Source: a virus. Taken from it: 24,043 bases of DNA. The stretch covers positions 1-24,043 of IMG/VR virus record IMGVR_UViG_3300034105_002183; one strand, written 5' to 3'. Below the pieces are notes generated by a model. It did no database searches. It had not been told where the DNA came from and saw nothing but the letters and a program-made list of their open reading frames with translations. Positions 14,713 to 21,329 of the stretch are shown here, one piece after another. Each line of letters opens with the position of its first letter. Position 1 is the stretch's first letter. Both the position numbers and the translations under genes were made by a program.

Positions 14713-16275
14713 TAACATCATTCTCGAACCAATTAGGAAGTTACTTAGGAAAGGAGAACCTGATTTAGTGTTACCACTCAATTTATAATTGAAACTAAAT
14801 CCAAAACGTTTAGTTATTTTATAATCAAATGACGACCCTAATAAAAATCCCATATGTCTATTCACAGTCGTTTCTCCGTTTGTACTATTCCAAGATATTG
14901 GTGAAAACATTGTGAATATTTGTGGGGACACAGTTAATTTTTTATTATATTGGTATGGTTTTGTCCAAAATGCAATTGCTGAAGACGCCATATTATAATC
15001 ATATCCTTTTCCATTATTAAGGAATAAATTAATTACACCAACATTGTAACCAAATGTCCCCTTTTTAGGTGTTGGTTTAATCCAAGTATAACCTAACAAG
15101 TTCATATAGTTACCCGCAAGATACGCAAATGCGGTTCCGTATGAATGTATAGCATCTAAGTTACCATCTTTAGTCATTGCCATTTTAGTGTATCCACCAG
15201 TTGTTACAATTGAACTTAAATCACTATTAATTGTCAATCCCCCACTAAAACTTTCATCACCAGCCATAGATGATTTACTTACACCCATAGAAATTTGCAC
15301 CAAATATCTATTATCCACCGTTTGTGCTGTTGTTAAATCAGAAGATAAAAGTAATGGATTTGTTATTGCTTGTTTTTTCTTTTCTTCCTCTTTTTTCTTT
15401 TTCTCTTCTTCTTTCTTTTTCTCTTCTTCTTTCTTCTCCTCCTCTTTTTTAGTTTCTTCCTTTTTTGATTCTTCTTTCTTTTCTTCAGTTTTTGATTCTT
15501 CTTTCTTTTCTTCTGTTTTACTTTCTGTTTTCTTTTCTTCTGTTTTACTTTCTGTTTTAGTTTCCTCAGTTTTACTTTCTGTTTTTGATTCAGTTTTAGT
15601 TTCTGTTTTAGTTTCCGATGACGAAGAACTTCCACCACTACTTGATGAACCACTACTCGATGATGAACTACCACCACTTGCGGGAGGTGGAGTACTTGAT
15701 GGTGGTGGAGTACTTACAGGTGGGGGTGTTGAAGCGCTACTTGCGGCAGATGACGCTGCACCACTTGCAGATGAACTTGCTGATGAACTTGCAGCAGATG
15801 ATGCTGCTCCACTTGCTGCCGATGATGCGGCACCACTTGCTGCCGAACTTGCAGAATTACTTGCCGCTGACGCAGCACTAGCCGCCGCAGCATCTGACGC
15901 GGCTTTAGCTGCAGCATCTGATGCCGCCTTAGCTGCGGCTGCTGCTGCAGCATCTGCCGCAGCCTTTGCCGCTGCGTCCGCAGCCGCCCTTGCTGCCGCT
16001 TGTTGAGCTAAGAAAATTGCATCATCTTGTGTTGAACACGGCGTTGAAAATATAGAATTTACCCATACTTGAAATGCGCCACTATTCATATCTGCTAATG
16101 TTACAATTTTAGATTTACCTCTAATGATTGCGATAGTTTGATTTTGACCAAATGGAATTACAACTACATAGACTTTATTATCACACGGGTCAATGTATGT
16201 TTGTGTTATGGTAGTTTGTCCAAAAGACTTACCACAAAAAAATAATATTAGGAGAGGTAGTATTATTTTTTTCAT
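14710..16275 (-). CDS. Exported outer-membrane-like protein with long low-complexity linker (521 aa)
   Basis: A Sec signal peptide (MKKIILPLLILFFCGKSFG, cut before Q20) leads into a small domain containing two Cys (TYIDPCDNKV and FSTPCSTQDD, to about 85). Next comes an Ala/Ser-rich helix of about 95 residues, a Pro/Ser/Gly stretch (about 182-224), and about 75 residues of Ser-Lys-Thr-Glu turning into Lys/Glu repeats. The last 220 residues look like a beta-barrel or beta-sheet domain with SPQIFTM (450-456) and GSSFDYKITKRF (480-491), both shared with the 297-aa protein at 20436-21329. The linker recalls TolA-like periplasm-spanning segments. The gene overlaps the upstream 272-aa stop by one base (TAATG). 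The function is unknown; an envelope-spanning role is inferred. Confidence 0.85.
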   Translation of the reverse strand: MKKIILPLLILFFCGKSFGQTTITQTYIDPCDNKVYVVVIPFGQNQTIAIIRGKSKIVTLADMNSGAFQVWVNSIFSTPCSTQDDAIFLAQQAAARAAADAAAKAAADAAAAAAAKAASDAAAKAASDAAAASAASAASNSASSAASGAASSAASGAASSAASSSASSSASGAASSAASSASTPPPVSTPPPSSTPPPASGGSSSSSSGSSSSGGSSSSSETKTETKTESKTESKTEETKTESKTEEKKTESKTEEKKEESKTEEKKEESKKEETKKEEEKKEEEKKKEEEKKKKEEEKKKQAITNPLLLSSDLTTAQTVDNRYLVQISMGVSKSSMAGDESFSGGLTINSDLSSIVTTGGYTKMAMTKDGNLDAIHSYGTAFAYLAGNYMNLLGYTWIKPTPKKGTFGYNVGVINLFLNNGKGYDYNMASSAIAFWTKPYQYNKKLTVSPQIFTMFSPISWNSTNGETTVNRHMGFLLGSSFDYKITKRFGFSFNYKLSGNTKSGSPFLSNFLIGSRMML

Positions 16276-17093
16276 TACTTGTTGTTCAATCCTATCCCTA
16301 TTTGTGTATATCCTCTTATTGGGTCGTTATCTAATTTTAATGTAACGAATTTGAAATCTCTTATTAGTCCGATTTTGAATGTAGTAAAGTTTGTGTTTGA
16401 TTTTGGAAATGAGATACCACCTAAGTCATCTTTACCTTGCCATCTAATAACTTCATTACCAAATCCTATCATACCATGTATTCCAATTTTACCAATTCTT
16501 TTACCGGCACCAACATAGAAAGTTGACTCTTTTTTCCAATCTTCTTTACTAAGTGGAAAGTCAACATTGTTAATTTGACCATATGGATAGTATTGGTTTT
16601 GGTCTATTGCATAAGTCATTACATAATCCATAATGAAATATCCTTTCTTACCACCAACCATTCCCCAAAAAGCACTTTGTTTGTTAGTTGTGTGACCAAA
16701 TCCAAATGCGTTATAAACTCTTTCTTTTCTGATTGTATCTCTTTTTCCACTTTCGTATACATGAATTACACTTCTTTGTCTCCATCCAAAATCATCATAC
16801 CAAATGTAAGGCATTGGTTGATACCATCCCCAATTACCCCAATAATATCCATAAGGATTTTGTCTATTCCAATTTTGAACACGTACTCTACCACGTTGGT
16901 CTGGTTGAGGTTGTAATTGTTGTGGTGGACTGTTTCTCCAACTACTTACATTATTTTGTTGTGGTGTAGATGGTTGAACTCTTGTTTGAGTTGTTTGTGA
17001 TGATGGTGAAACACTTCCACCAGTTTGTCTCCAAGTTGATACTTGACCAAATACCAATGTTGGTAATAATAAAAATAATAGGAGAGTTTTCAT
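16275..17093 (-). CDS. Exported Gln/aromatic-rich outer-membrane-like protein (272 aa)
   Basis: A signal peptide MKTLLLFLLLPTLVFG (cut before Q17) is followed by a Gln/Pro/Ser-rich disordered part (to about 73). Then comes a strikingly aromatic block rich in Tyr and Trp (YGYYWGNWGWYQPMPYIWYD, about 81-100). The C-terminal 160 residues alternate hydrophobic and polar residues as in beta-barrel strands (GKRIGKIGIHGMIGFGNEV, then FKIGLIRDFKFVTLKLD) and end in GIGLNNK. I recognise no family. It is coupled by a one-base overlap to the 521-aa gene, so the two products likely work together at the outer membrane. A terminator separates it from the CsgG-like gene, and TATTTATA (sense) lies about 15 bp before the start. 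Confidence 0.83.
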   Translation of the reverse strand: MKTLLLFLLLPTLVFGQVSTWRQTGGSVSPSSQTTQTRVQPSTPQQNNVSSWRNSPPQQLQPQPDQRGRVRVQNWNRQNPYGYYWGNWGWYQPMPYIWYDDFGWRQRSVIHVYESGKRDTIRKERVYNAFGFGHTTNKQSAFWGMVGGKKGYFIMDYVMTYAIDQNQYYPYGQINNVDFPLSKEDWKKESTFYVGAGKRIGKIGIHGMIGFGNEVIRWQGKDDLGGISFPKSNTNFTTFKIGLIRDFKFVTLKLDNDPIRGYTQIGIGLNNK

Positions 17094-17118
17094 ACAAATG
17101 TTTTTATATAAATATAAA

Positions 17119-17144
17119 AAAAGGAGGTTATTATACCTCCTTTT
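17119..17144 (-). terminator. Intrinsic terminator after CsgG-like gene
   Basis: A perfect 10-bp stem (AAAAGGAGGT with ACCTCCTTTT) with a six-base loop is followed on the minus strand by Ts. It lies 24 bp past the csgG-like stop and just before the 272-aa gene. Confidence 0.85.
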
Positions 17145-17167
17145 AAATAATTATTGATGTTATTAAT

Positions 17168-17899
17168 CTATTTTGTGAATATTCCCTTTTTAATCATTCT
17201 ATCAAGAATGTTAGCACAGGCAATATCTAAGGCTTTTTTGGTTGCAATGCTAATTGTAGACTGATTAAACTTAATTGGGTCAATGGTTGCATCAGATAAA
17301 AGAGTTAATTCTCTTTTTGTTGTTGCCTCACCTAAACCCGACCCACCAAACAAGACACCTGTCTCCGCATCGGTAAATCTAACCTGAAGACCTATACGAG
17401 TTACCATATTGTCTTTAATACCGTCTTTTAGGTTGATGGTTTCATCTTCTGACACCGAGTAGTCATAACACTCAATAGTAACAAAATACTTCGCCAAATT
17501 GATTTTACCACGACCATCTAATTTATTCTCAGATATACCTGCCGCAGATGCTTGGAATTGTTTTACCATTCTATTCTTAATTTCTGTCTTGTCTTCAGTA
17601 AATTTAAATCTATTTAAATTTTCAAGGTATTCCATTGAAATGTTAGCAACACCCAAACCAACACGTTTTTCTTTCAATTCAGGATACATCTCATACATTT
17701 CATCAGAAATCCCTGCCTTTAATATTTGAATTGGAATTTGAGGACCTTCGTAGTCCATGTAAGAGCTTATGTCTCTTTTCTTTTCGAAGTCTGCCTTATA
17801 ATCCTCTGTTTTAGTTTTACCTATTGTTTGACCACTGCTAGTTATTGCAATTCCAAATATAACCACCATTAGTGTGGTTAGTTTTTTCCAATGAATCAT
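17168..17899 (-). CDS. CsgG-like secretion-channel family protein
   Basis: CsgG forms an outer-membrane export pore for curli subunits, and relatives occur widely in Bacteroidota. This 243-aa protein has a signal peptide (hydrophobic 7-22, cut near SSG-Q24). Its mature part follows the CsgG/FlgT-like alpha/beta pattern: KRVGLGVANISMEYLENLNR (78-97), AKYFVTIECYDYSV (126-139), GLQVRFTDAETGVLFGGSG (160-178) and FNQSTISIATKKALDIACAN (201-220). Unlike E. coli CsgG there is no lipobox Cys, so it would not be lipid-anchored. None of the exported neighbours looks like a curli subunit (no CsgA-type repeats). It may form a channel for another phage product, or be a periplasmic relative without pore function. 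The family assignment is by eye and only moderately certain. Confidence 0.68.
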   Translation of the reverse strand: MIHWKKLTTLMVVIFGIAITSSGQTIGKTKTEDYKADFEKKRDISSYMDYEGPQIPIQILKAGISDEMYEMYPELKEKRVGLGVANISMEYLENLNRFKFTEDKTEIKNRMVKQFQASAAGISENKLDGRGKINLAKYFVTIECYDYSVSEDETINLKDGIKDNMVTRIGLQVRFTDAETGVLFGGSGLGEATTKRELTLLSDATIDPIKFNQSTISIATKKALDIACANILDRMIKKGIFTK

Positions 17900-17911
17900 A
17901 TTTGTTAATTT

Positions 17912-18103
17912 TTAATCTTTCCAATTTCTCGGATGAGACTTAATTTTTATTTTTTTATTTACTTGTTCTACTACCTCCTCTATTACGGGAACAACTTCTT
18001 CTATTACAGAAATTACCTCCTCTATTACGGGAACAACTTCTTCTATTGTTTCAATATGTAATTCCATAGGTAACTCATCAAGATTAATTTCGTTTTCTTC
18101 CAT
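17912..18103 (-). CDS. Short acidic repeat protein (63 aa)
   Basis: The centre of this 63-aa product is a seven-residue repeat with Ile/Val and Glu at fixed places (IEEVVPV, IEEVISV, IEEVVPV, IEEVVEQ). It would form one continuous amphipathic helix with a hydrophobic face, probably a coiled coil. The N-terminus is acidic (MEENEINLDELPMEL) and the C-terminus basic (NKKIKIKSHPRNWKD). There is no signal peptide. At DNA level the repeat contains two identical 34-bp blocks. It lies 12 bp before the CsgG-like gene and 22 bp after the 70-aa membrane protein gene. The function is unknown; it could be an assembly or tether peptide. Confidence 0.65.
   Translation of the reverse strand: MEENEINLDELPMELHIETIEEVVPVIEEVISVIEEVVPVIEEVVEQVNKKIKIKSHPRNWKD
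17972..18047. repeat. Tandem 42-bp period, two identical 34-bp blocks
   Basis: Blocks at 17972-18005 and 18014-18047 are identical over 34 bp and start 42 bp apart, encoding 14-residue units of the 63-aa protein. The exact identity implies recent duplication or ongoing slippage; changes in copy number of this unit keep the frame. Confidence 0.9.
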
Positions 18104-18125
18104 TTTAATTTTTTTTAATTATTTA

Positions 18126-18338
18126 TTATTTCGGTCCATCATACCAAATGTTATTTGGGTTATCTTTAAACGTTCCATCTATTTTCCAATCAATTTCTCT
18201 AACGATTCTACTTGCTCTTTCTTCTTGATTACTAAAATGTAAATAAAGAAAGAAACATTGAAAACATAATGCGAATATTATCCAACCCCCAACAAAACAT
18301 AAGTAAACCTTAAATATTTTTTCTCCGAGTTTTTTCAT
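18126..18338 (-). CDS. Small single-span membrane protein (70 aa)
   Basis: The 70-aa product has basic residues (MKKLGEKIFK), one strongly hydrophobic segment rich in Phe, Leu, Cys and Trp (about 11-34), then a hydrophilic tail NQEERASRIVREIDWKIDG ending in WYDGPK. This fits an inner-membrane protein whose tail side follows from the positive N-terminus: probably N-in, tail in the periplasm, as in inner-membrane spanin subunits or phage exclusion proteins. No family is recognised. It sits just downstream of the holin-like gene, separated by a symmetric hairpin, so a lysis role is possible. Confidence 0.65.
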   Translation of the reverse strand: MKKLGEKIFKVYLCFVGGWIIFALCFQCFFLYLHFSNQEERASRIVREIDWKIDGTFKDNPNNIWYDGPK

Positions 18339-18370
18339 CTTATTTTTTGTCTAATTCATTAATGTATATA

Positions 18371-18393
18371 AAAGGGAGTTATAAACTCCCTTT
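18371..18393 (-). terminator. Intrinsic terminator (symmetric) after holin-like gene
   Basis: A perfect 10-bp stem (AAAGGGAGTT with AACTCCCTTT) around a three-base loop. It is three bases past the stop of the 83-aa gene. The stem is the same as at 4130-4150. The longer T run is on the plus side, but only minus-strand genes are present, so it presumably attenuates minus transcription. Confidence 0.7.
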
Positions 18394-18396
18394 TTA

Positions 18397-18648
18397 TTAA
18401 CCTTCTACTTCTTCTTCTTTCTTTTTGTGTGTGAACTTATCCACAGTATCAGCACCCATACCAATTCCTGTGATTAACATCACAGCATTAACTAATTCAG
18501 GTGACGGTGCAAAATCCGCGTGAGAGAACGAATTTAATACCATTGTAATACATAGGAACATTGCACCTACCATTGCTATAACTGGTTTTACTGAAATTGA
18601 ACCTCTTTCATCTTTGAAGAGTTCAATAGCCCATTCTTTAAATTTCAT
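18397..18648 (-). CDS. Holin-like small membrane protein (83 aa)
   Basis: The 83-aa protein has a cytoplasmic-looking N-terminus (MKFKEWAIELFKDERGSIS) and two hydrophobic segments: PVIAMVGAMFLCITMVLNSF (about 22-41) and LVNAVMLITGIGMGADTV (about 52-69). They are joined by a short polar turn (SHADFAPSPE). The C-terminal tail is highly charged (DKFTHKKKEEEVEG). Two or so helices, small size and a charged tail are the usual look of phage holins, which open the inner membrane at lysis. No endolysin gene is visible in the window, so this rests on topology alone. It lies 26 bp after the 203-aa membrane protein gene and is followed by a terminator. Confidence 0.65.
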   Translation of the reverse strand: MKFKEWAIELFKDERGSISVKPVIAMVGAMFLCITMVLNSFSHADFAPSPELVNAVMLITGIGMGADTVDKFTHKKKEEEVEG

Positions 18649-18674
18649 AATTTTTTATTTTTTGTCTTTTTTAT

Positions 18675-19286
18675 TTATCCCTCAACGTTTTCACGTAAAA
18701 GTCCACATTTTTGACACTCTTCGTGTCCGTCATGATCCGCATCTCCCCAAACGTGTTCACATTGTCTATGTGCGAAATACATATCGATTTTACCATCACC
18801 ATCAAAATCAATACCATCCATTTTACCATCACCATCTTCATCCACCTCAATACCTGTTCTTGGTTGTGTAGTTGGTACTTGTTCAAATGTATCATTTACC
18901 TTTTCAATTTTTGATTTCTCAATGGCAGATTGAAATGCTTCTGGTATTAATGGTGTGTTATTTGGTGGAGTTACAGGTAAATCGGCGGTATTACTTAATG
19001 TAGTACCGTCTTCCTCATCCATTTTCTGAACTAACATTTTATCCTTATCAGTATCACTAAACCAATAGTCAATGATTTTACCATAAGAACCAATGAAAGC
19101 TCCTAATAACAATAATAGAAGTTCTTTCCACTCTCCTTCAATTCCTGATTTATTAAATATAGCGAAGAACATTCCTCCTATAATAAACATAAACCCACCC
19201 AATACTAACGCAGTAATGTACCATCTTCTGGCCATCATATTACTTAATAAATCTTTAAAACCACTTGGTGGTTGTTTTTCACTCAT
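18675..19286 (-). CDS. Two-span membrane protein with Ca-loop-like and zinc-knuckle-like C-terminus (203 aa)
   Basis: Two hydrophobic helices (about 23-44 and 54-73, with ELLLLLLGAFIGSYGKIIDY) anchor the protein. Both helices lie near the N-terminus and leave a soluble C-terminal tail of about 125 residues. The tail holds two adjacent Asp/Gly-rich loops, VDEDGDGKMDGIDFDGDGKI (148-167), like EF-hand or thrombospondin-type calcium loops. It then has C176-x-H178 and C191-x2-C194 around a His/Asp-rich turn, resembling a small zinc site. The N-terminal part resembles phage holin/antiholin-like membrane modules, but the tail is unusual. The start overlaps the end of the 31-aa membrane ORF by 8 bp. 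A role in membrane organisation or lysis timing is inferred. Confidence 0.78.
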   Translation of the reverse strand: MSEKQPPSGFKDLLSNMMARRWYITALVLGGFMFIIGGMFFAIFNKSGIEGEWKELLLLLLGAFIGSYGKIIDYWFSDTDKDKMLVQKMDEEDGTTLSNTADLPVTPPNNTPLIPEAFQSAIEKSKIEKVNDTFEQVPTTQPRTGIEVDEDGDGKMDGIDFDGDGKIDMYFAHRQCEHVWGDADHDGHEECQKCGLLRENVEG

Positions 19287-19374
19287 CTTTTTTTAATTTA
19301 AAACTATATCTTATTAAAAACGATATTAGTCCTATAAAGAATATTACCGTTCCGACTTGATATCCTACTACCAT
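19279..19374 (-). CDS. 31-aa single-span membrane microprotein
   Basis: ATG at 19374-19372 opens a 32-codon frame with product MVVGYQVGTVIFFIGLISFL continuing IRYSFKLKKDE: one clear hydrophobic helix followed by a basic tail. It overlaps the end of the 102-aa gene by 7 bp and the start of the 203-aa gene by 8 bp, and fills a gap that would otherwise be the only long non-coding space in this run. The hydrophobic helix plus positive tail and the coupling at both ends favour a real gene. The function is unknown; holin/antiholin or assembly helper are options. Confidence 0.55.
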   Translation of the reverse strand: MVVGYQVGTVIFFIGLISFLIRYSFKLKKDE

Positions 19375-19676
19375 GCCGCTGGTTTCTCTTTGAACTCATC
19401 GGCTTCTTTTTTAGGTTTTGGTGCCGGTGCTGGTTTACCGTCTCCACCTTTGTTGATGATTACAGTTTTACCTCCCCCAACCGATTGCTGTTGAGTTTGA
19501 TTGGTTGTAATGTTAATTACAGGTGCCGCCGCCGGAGCAGGTGTAGCCTCTTTATCACCACCTAATAGTGTTGATAACCATACTCCTCCTGCGGTTACTA
19601 ATGTTGTAGCAACCCCAATTATCGTCTTTTTTAAACCTGACCAGGTTCCTTCTTGTTCTTGTGTTTCTTCTGACAT
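19368..19676 (-). CDS. Single-span membrane protein with Ala/Pro tail (102 aa)
   Basis: After an acidic start (MSEETQEQEGTWSGLKKT) comes one weakly hydrophobic helix (IIGVATTLVTAGGVWLSTLL, about 19-38). Then follows an Ala/Pro linker, a Thr/Gln/Asn segment (INITTNQTQQQSVGGGKTVI) and a Lys/Pro-rich end. This design, a short anchor with an extended hydrophilic tail, is common in small phage membrane proteins, but no family is recognised. It is the first of the run of small membrane proteins and overlaps the 31-aa frame by 7 bp. It follows the 122-aa lipoprotein gene by 30 bp. The start is supported by the helix beginning soon after it. Confidence 0.72.
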   Translation of the reverse strand: MSEETQEQEGTWSGLKKTIIGVATTLVTAGGVWLSTLLGGDKEATPAPAAAPVINITTNQTQQQSVGGGKTVIINKGGDGKPAPAPKPKKEADEFKEKPAAW

Positions 19677-19706
19677 TGTTTTGTGTTTTTATATACTATA
19701 ATTATC

Positions 19707-20075
19707 TTAAATTTTATTAAAATCAGTTATTGTTAACATATTACCTGCAACATCATACAGGGCAATCCTATAAGCTGAAGATGGTAGGGCAGATGTATAC
19801 ACCCTTAAGATGTTATCTCCCACCTTTACGTCACTTGATGATTTAGACACCACTCTATTTGAAATATCAAATATTTTAACGGTTACCGTCTGAGCAACGT
19901 CACTTTTTATGTTCATAGCAACTTCACTTGTTACAAATGGAGTTTCTAATTTTAAACCAATTGAAGTTGAAATCTTAAGATTATCACTAATTGATTGGGG
20001 TTGAGGGACAATTTCCATTTTTGTACACCCAACAAGGGTTAATAAACCTAAAACTAAGAGAGATACTTTTTTCAT
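19707..20075 (-). CDS. Lipoprotein with beta-sandwich-like domain (122 aa), paralog 1
   Basis: A lipoprotein signal (MKKVSLLVLGLLTLVGC, lipidated Cys 17) is followed by about 30 polar residues and a compact beta domain. Its second half, VTVKIFDISNRVV then VGDNILRVYTSALPSSAYRI and ALYDVAGN, has the rhythm of the C-terminal beta-sandwich domains used as sorting tails by the Bacteroidota type IX secretion system. Here it is attached to a lipoprotein instead and lacks the usual basic end. It shares the pattern VVS...VG-x-N-x-L-x-x-Y-T with the 114-aa lipoprotein encoded just upstream, so the two are paralogs. Likely location: outer-membrane lipoprotein. The function is unknown. Confidence 0.82.
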   Translation of the reverse strand: MKKVSLLVLGLLTLVGCTKMEIVPQPQSISDNLKISTSIGLKLETPFVTSEVAMNIKSDVAQTVTVKIFDISNRVVSKSSSDVKVGDNILRVYTSALPSSAYRIALYDVAGNMLTITDFNKI

Positions 20076-20087
20076 TTTTTGTTTTTT

Positions 20088-20432
20088 TTAATTTATTATT
20101 ATTTTTGTTTTACTTATTTGATTATTGTTTTGGTCTTTTAATTCAACACTAAGATATTTTGTTGTTAAGGAGTTTGTATAAATCTTAAGAGAGTTTACAC
20201 CTACTTTACCTGTAAATCTTTCTCTTGATACTACTTGATTTTGTGGTGTATCTATCATTGTTAACGTATACACACCTGCACTGGTTAAATTAAACTTAAT
20301 TATATCACCATTTTTTACTGTGTTTTCAGATGTACTAAAAAACTCCTTATCGGCCACTTGTGTGGGAACAGGTAAATCAGGTTTTGTACATGACACCATA
20401 AAACACAATAATATAATTTTAATATGTTTCAT
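20088..20432 (-). CDS. Lipoprotein with beta-sandwich-like domain (114 aa), paralog 2
   Basis: The signal MKHIKIILLCFMVSC ends in a lipobox MVSC (Cys 15). The mature part starts TKPDLPVPTQ and folds as a likely all-beta domain: IIKFNLTSAGVYTLTMID, VVSRERFTGKVGVNSLKIYT, then YLSVELKDQNNNQISKTK. It matches the 122-aa protein in VVS, VG-x-N and L-[KR]-[IV]-Y-T, though the overall identity looks low. It starts 3 bp after the 297-aa stop and ends 12 bp before the paralog, so the two are one transcript. Tandem lipoproteins may pair up or represent diversified surface factors. The function is unknown. Confidence 0.82.
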   Translation of the reverse strand: MKHIKIILLCFMVSCTKPDLPVPTQVADKEFFSTSENTVKNGDIIKFNLTSAGVYTLTMIDTPQNQVVSRERFTGKVGVNSLKIYTNSLTTKYLSVELKDQNNNQISKTKIIIN

Positions 20433-20435
20433 ATT

Positions 20436-21329
20436 TTAAAATTGAAAGTTTGTTCCTATCATAAATAGAATTGGATTACTCTTTTTATATCCAACCGATT
20501 CACTTAATTTATCCCAAGTTGTGTTATATCTGATATTGGTATTTAAAATAAATCTTTTAGTTATTTTCCAATCCAATGATGTTCCATAATATAAGTCCAA
20601 ATTAAAATCATTTAAATATGCTAAATCCGATGCAGTACCATCTTTGAATACTTTATAGATGTCACTCATGGCAAATACTTGTGGTGATATATTAACCCTC
20701 TTTGTTTTGAGTGTATATGTGTACATCACCATACCTTTGTAATTTATTTGAGATGACGCTGGCATTATTGGGTATATCAAATCCACAAAGTTTCCATTTT
20801 TATCTACCGTATATTTTCCTTCCCACGTACCTTCATATGTTCCCCAAAAAGATTTCGATGCAATTAAACTATATCCAAATGTTCCAAACTTTTTAGTCCT
20901 GAATACATCTATGAAAGAAAGTGTAATATCTTTTTGAAAATCAAAATCCGTTGAATAAAAAGATTGTAATGTAGTAGTTCTTGTATCCGTATTTCTACTA
21001 AAACCATAACCTACTCCATAGTAGTTCCATATAGGATTTATTGATGACGCAAATGAATGTCCCCATTTACCATTATTTGATGTTTTACTATATCCTAAAT
21101 TTAAGGTAGTAGATACTTGTTTACCAATTACACCTACTGATAAATTTGAAGATGAAAGAACATCTTTTGAAAAATCAATATACGACTCTAATATACCTAA
21201 ATTATTCCAATCACCACTTTCTCCAAATAATTCTTTTGGTGATAATTGTAATGTATCAGGTGTTTGTATTTGTGCGTTTGTAACAAAACTTACACAAAGT
21301 AAAAATAATATGGTTATTAGTTTTTTCAC
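20436..21329 (-). CDS. Exported outer-membrane barrel-like protein (297 aa)
   Basis: A signal peptide MKKLITILFLLCVSFVTNA (cut before Q20) precedes a protein with alternating hydrophobic/polar strands throughout (for example LSVGVIGKQVSTTLNLGYSK and FGYSLIASKSFWGTYEG). It ends MIGTNFQF with a terminal Phe, the usual last residue of outer-membrane barrels recognised by BamA. It shares SPQVFAM (215-221) and GTSLDWKITKRF (249-260) with the C-terminal domain of the 521-aa protein. The start codon is GTG and overlaps the stop of the 98-aa gene by 4 nt (GTGA). A barrel of about 10-12 strands is likely. The ligand and function are unknown; a surface receptor mask or pore are options. Confidence 0.83.
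   Translation of the reverse strand: MKKLITILFLLCVSFVTNAQIQTPDTLQLSPKELFGESGDWNNLGILESYIDFSKDVLSSSNLSVGVIGKQVSTTLNLGYSKTSNNGKWGHSFASSINPIWNYYGVGYGFSRNTDTRTTTLQSFYSTDFDFQKDITLSFIDVFRTKKFGTFGYSLIASKSFWGTYEGTWEGKYTVDKNGNFVDLIYPIMPASSQINYKGMVMYTYTLKTKRVNISPQVFAMSDIYKVFKDGTASDLAYLNDFNLDLYYGTSLDWKITKRFILNTNIRYNTTWDKLSESVGYKKSNPILFMIGTNFQF

Noticed and set aside
15188-16006. Plus-strand 272-codon frame opposite the 521-aa gene
   Set aside because: It is a shadow of the repetitive Ala/Ser and Lys/Glu coding DNA; the minus-strand frame has a signal peptide and a paralog.
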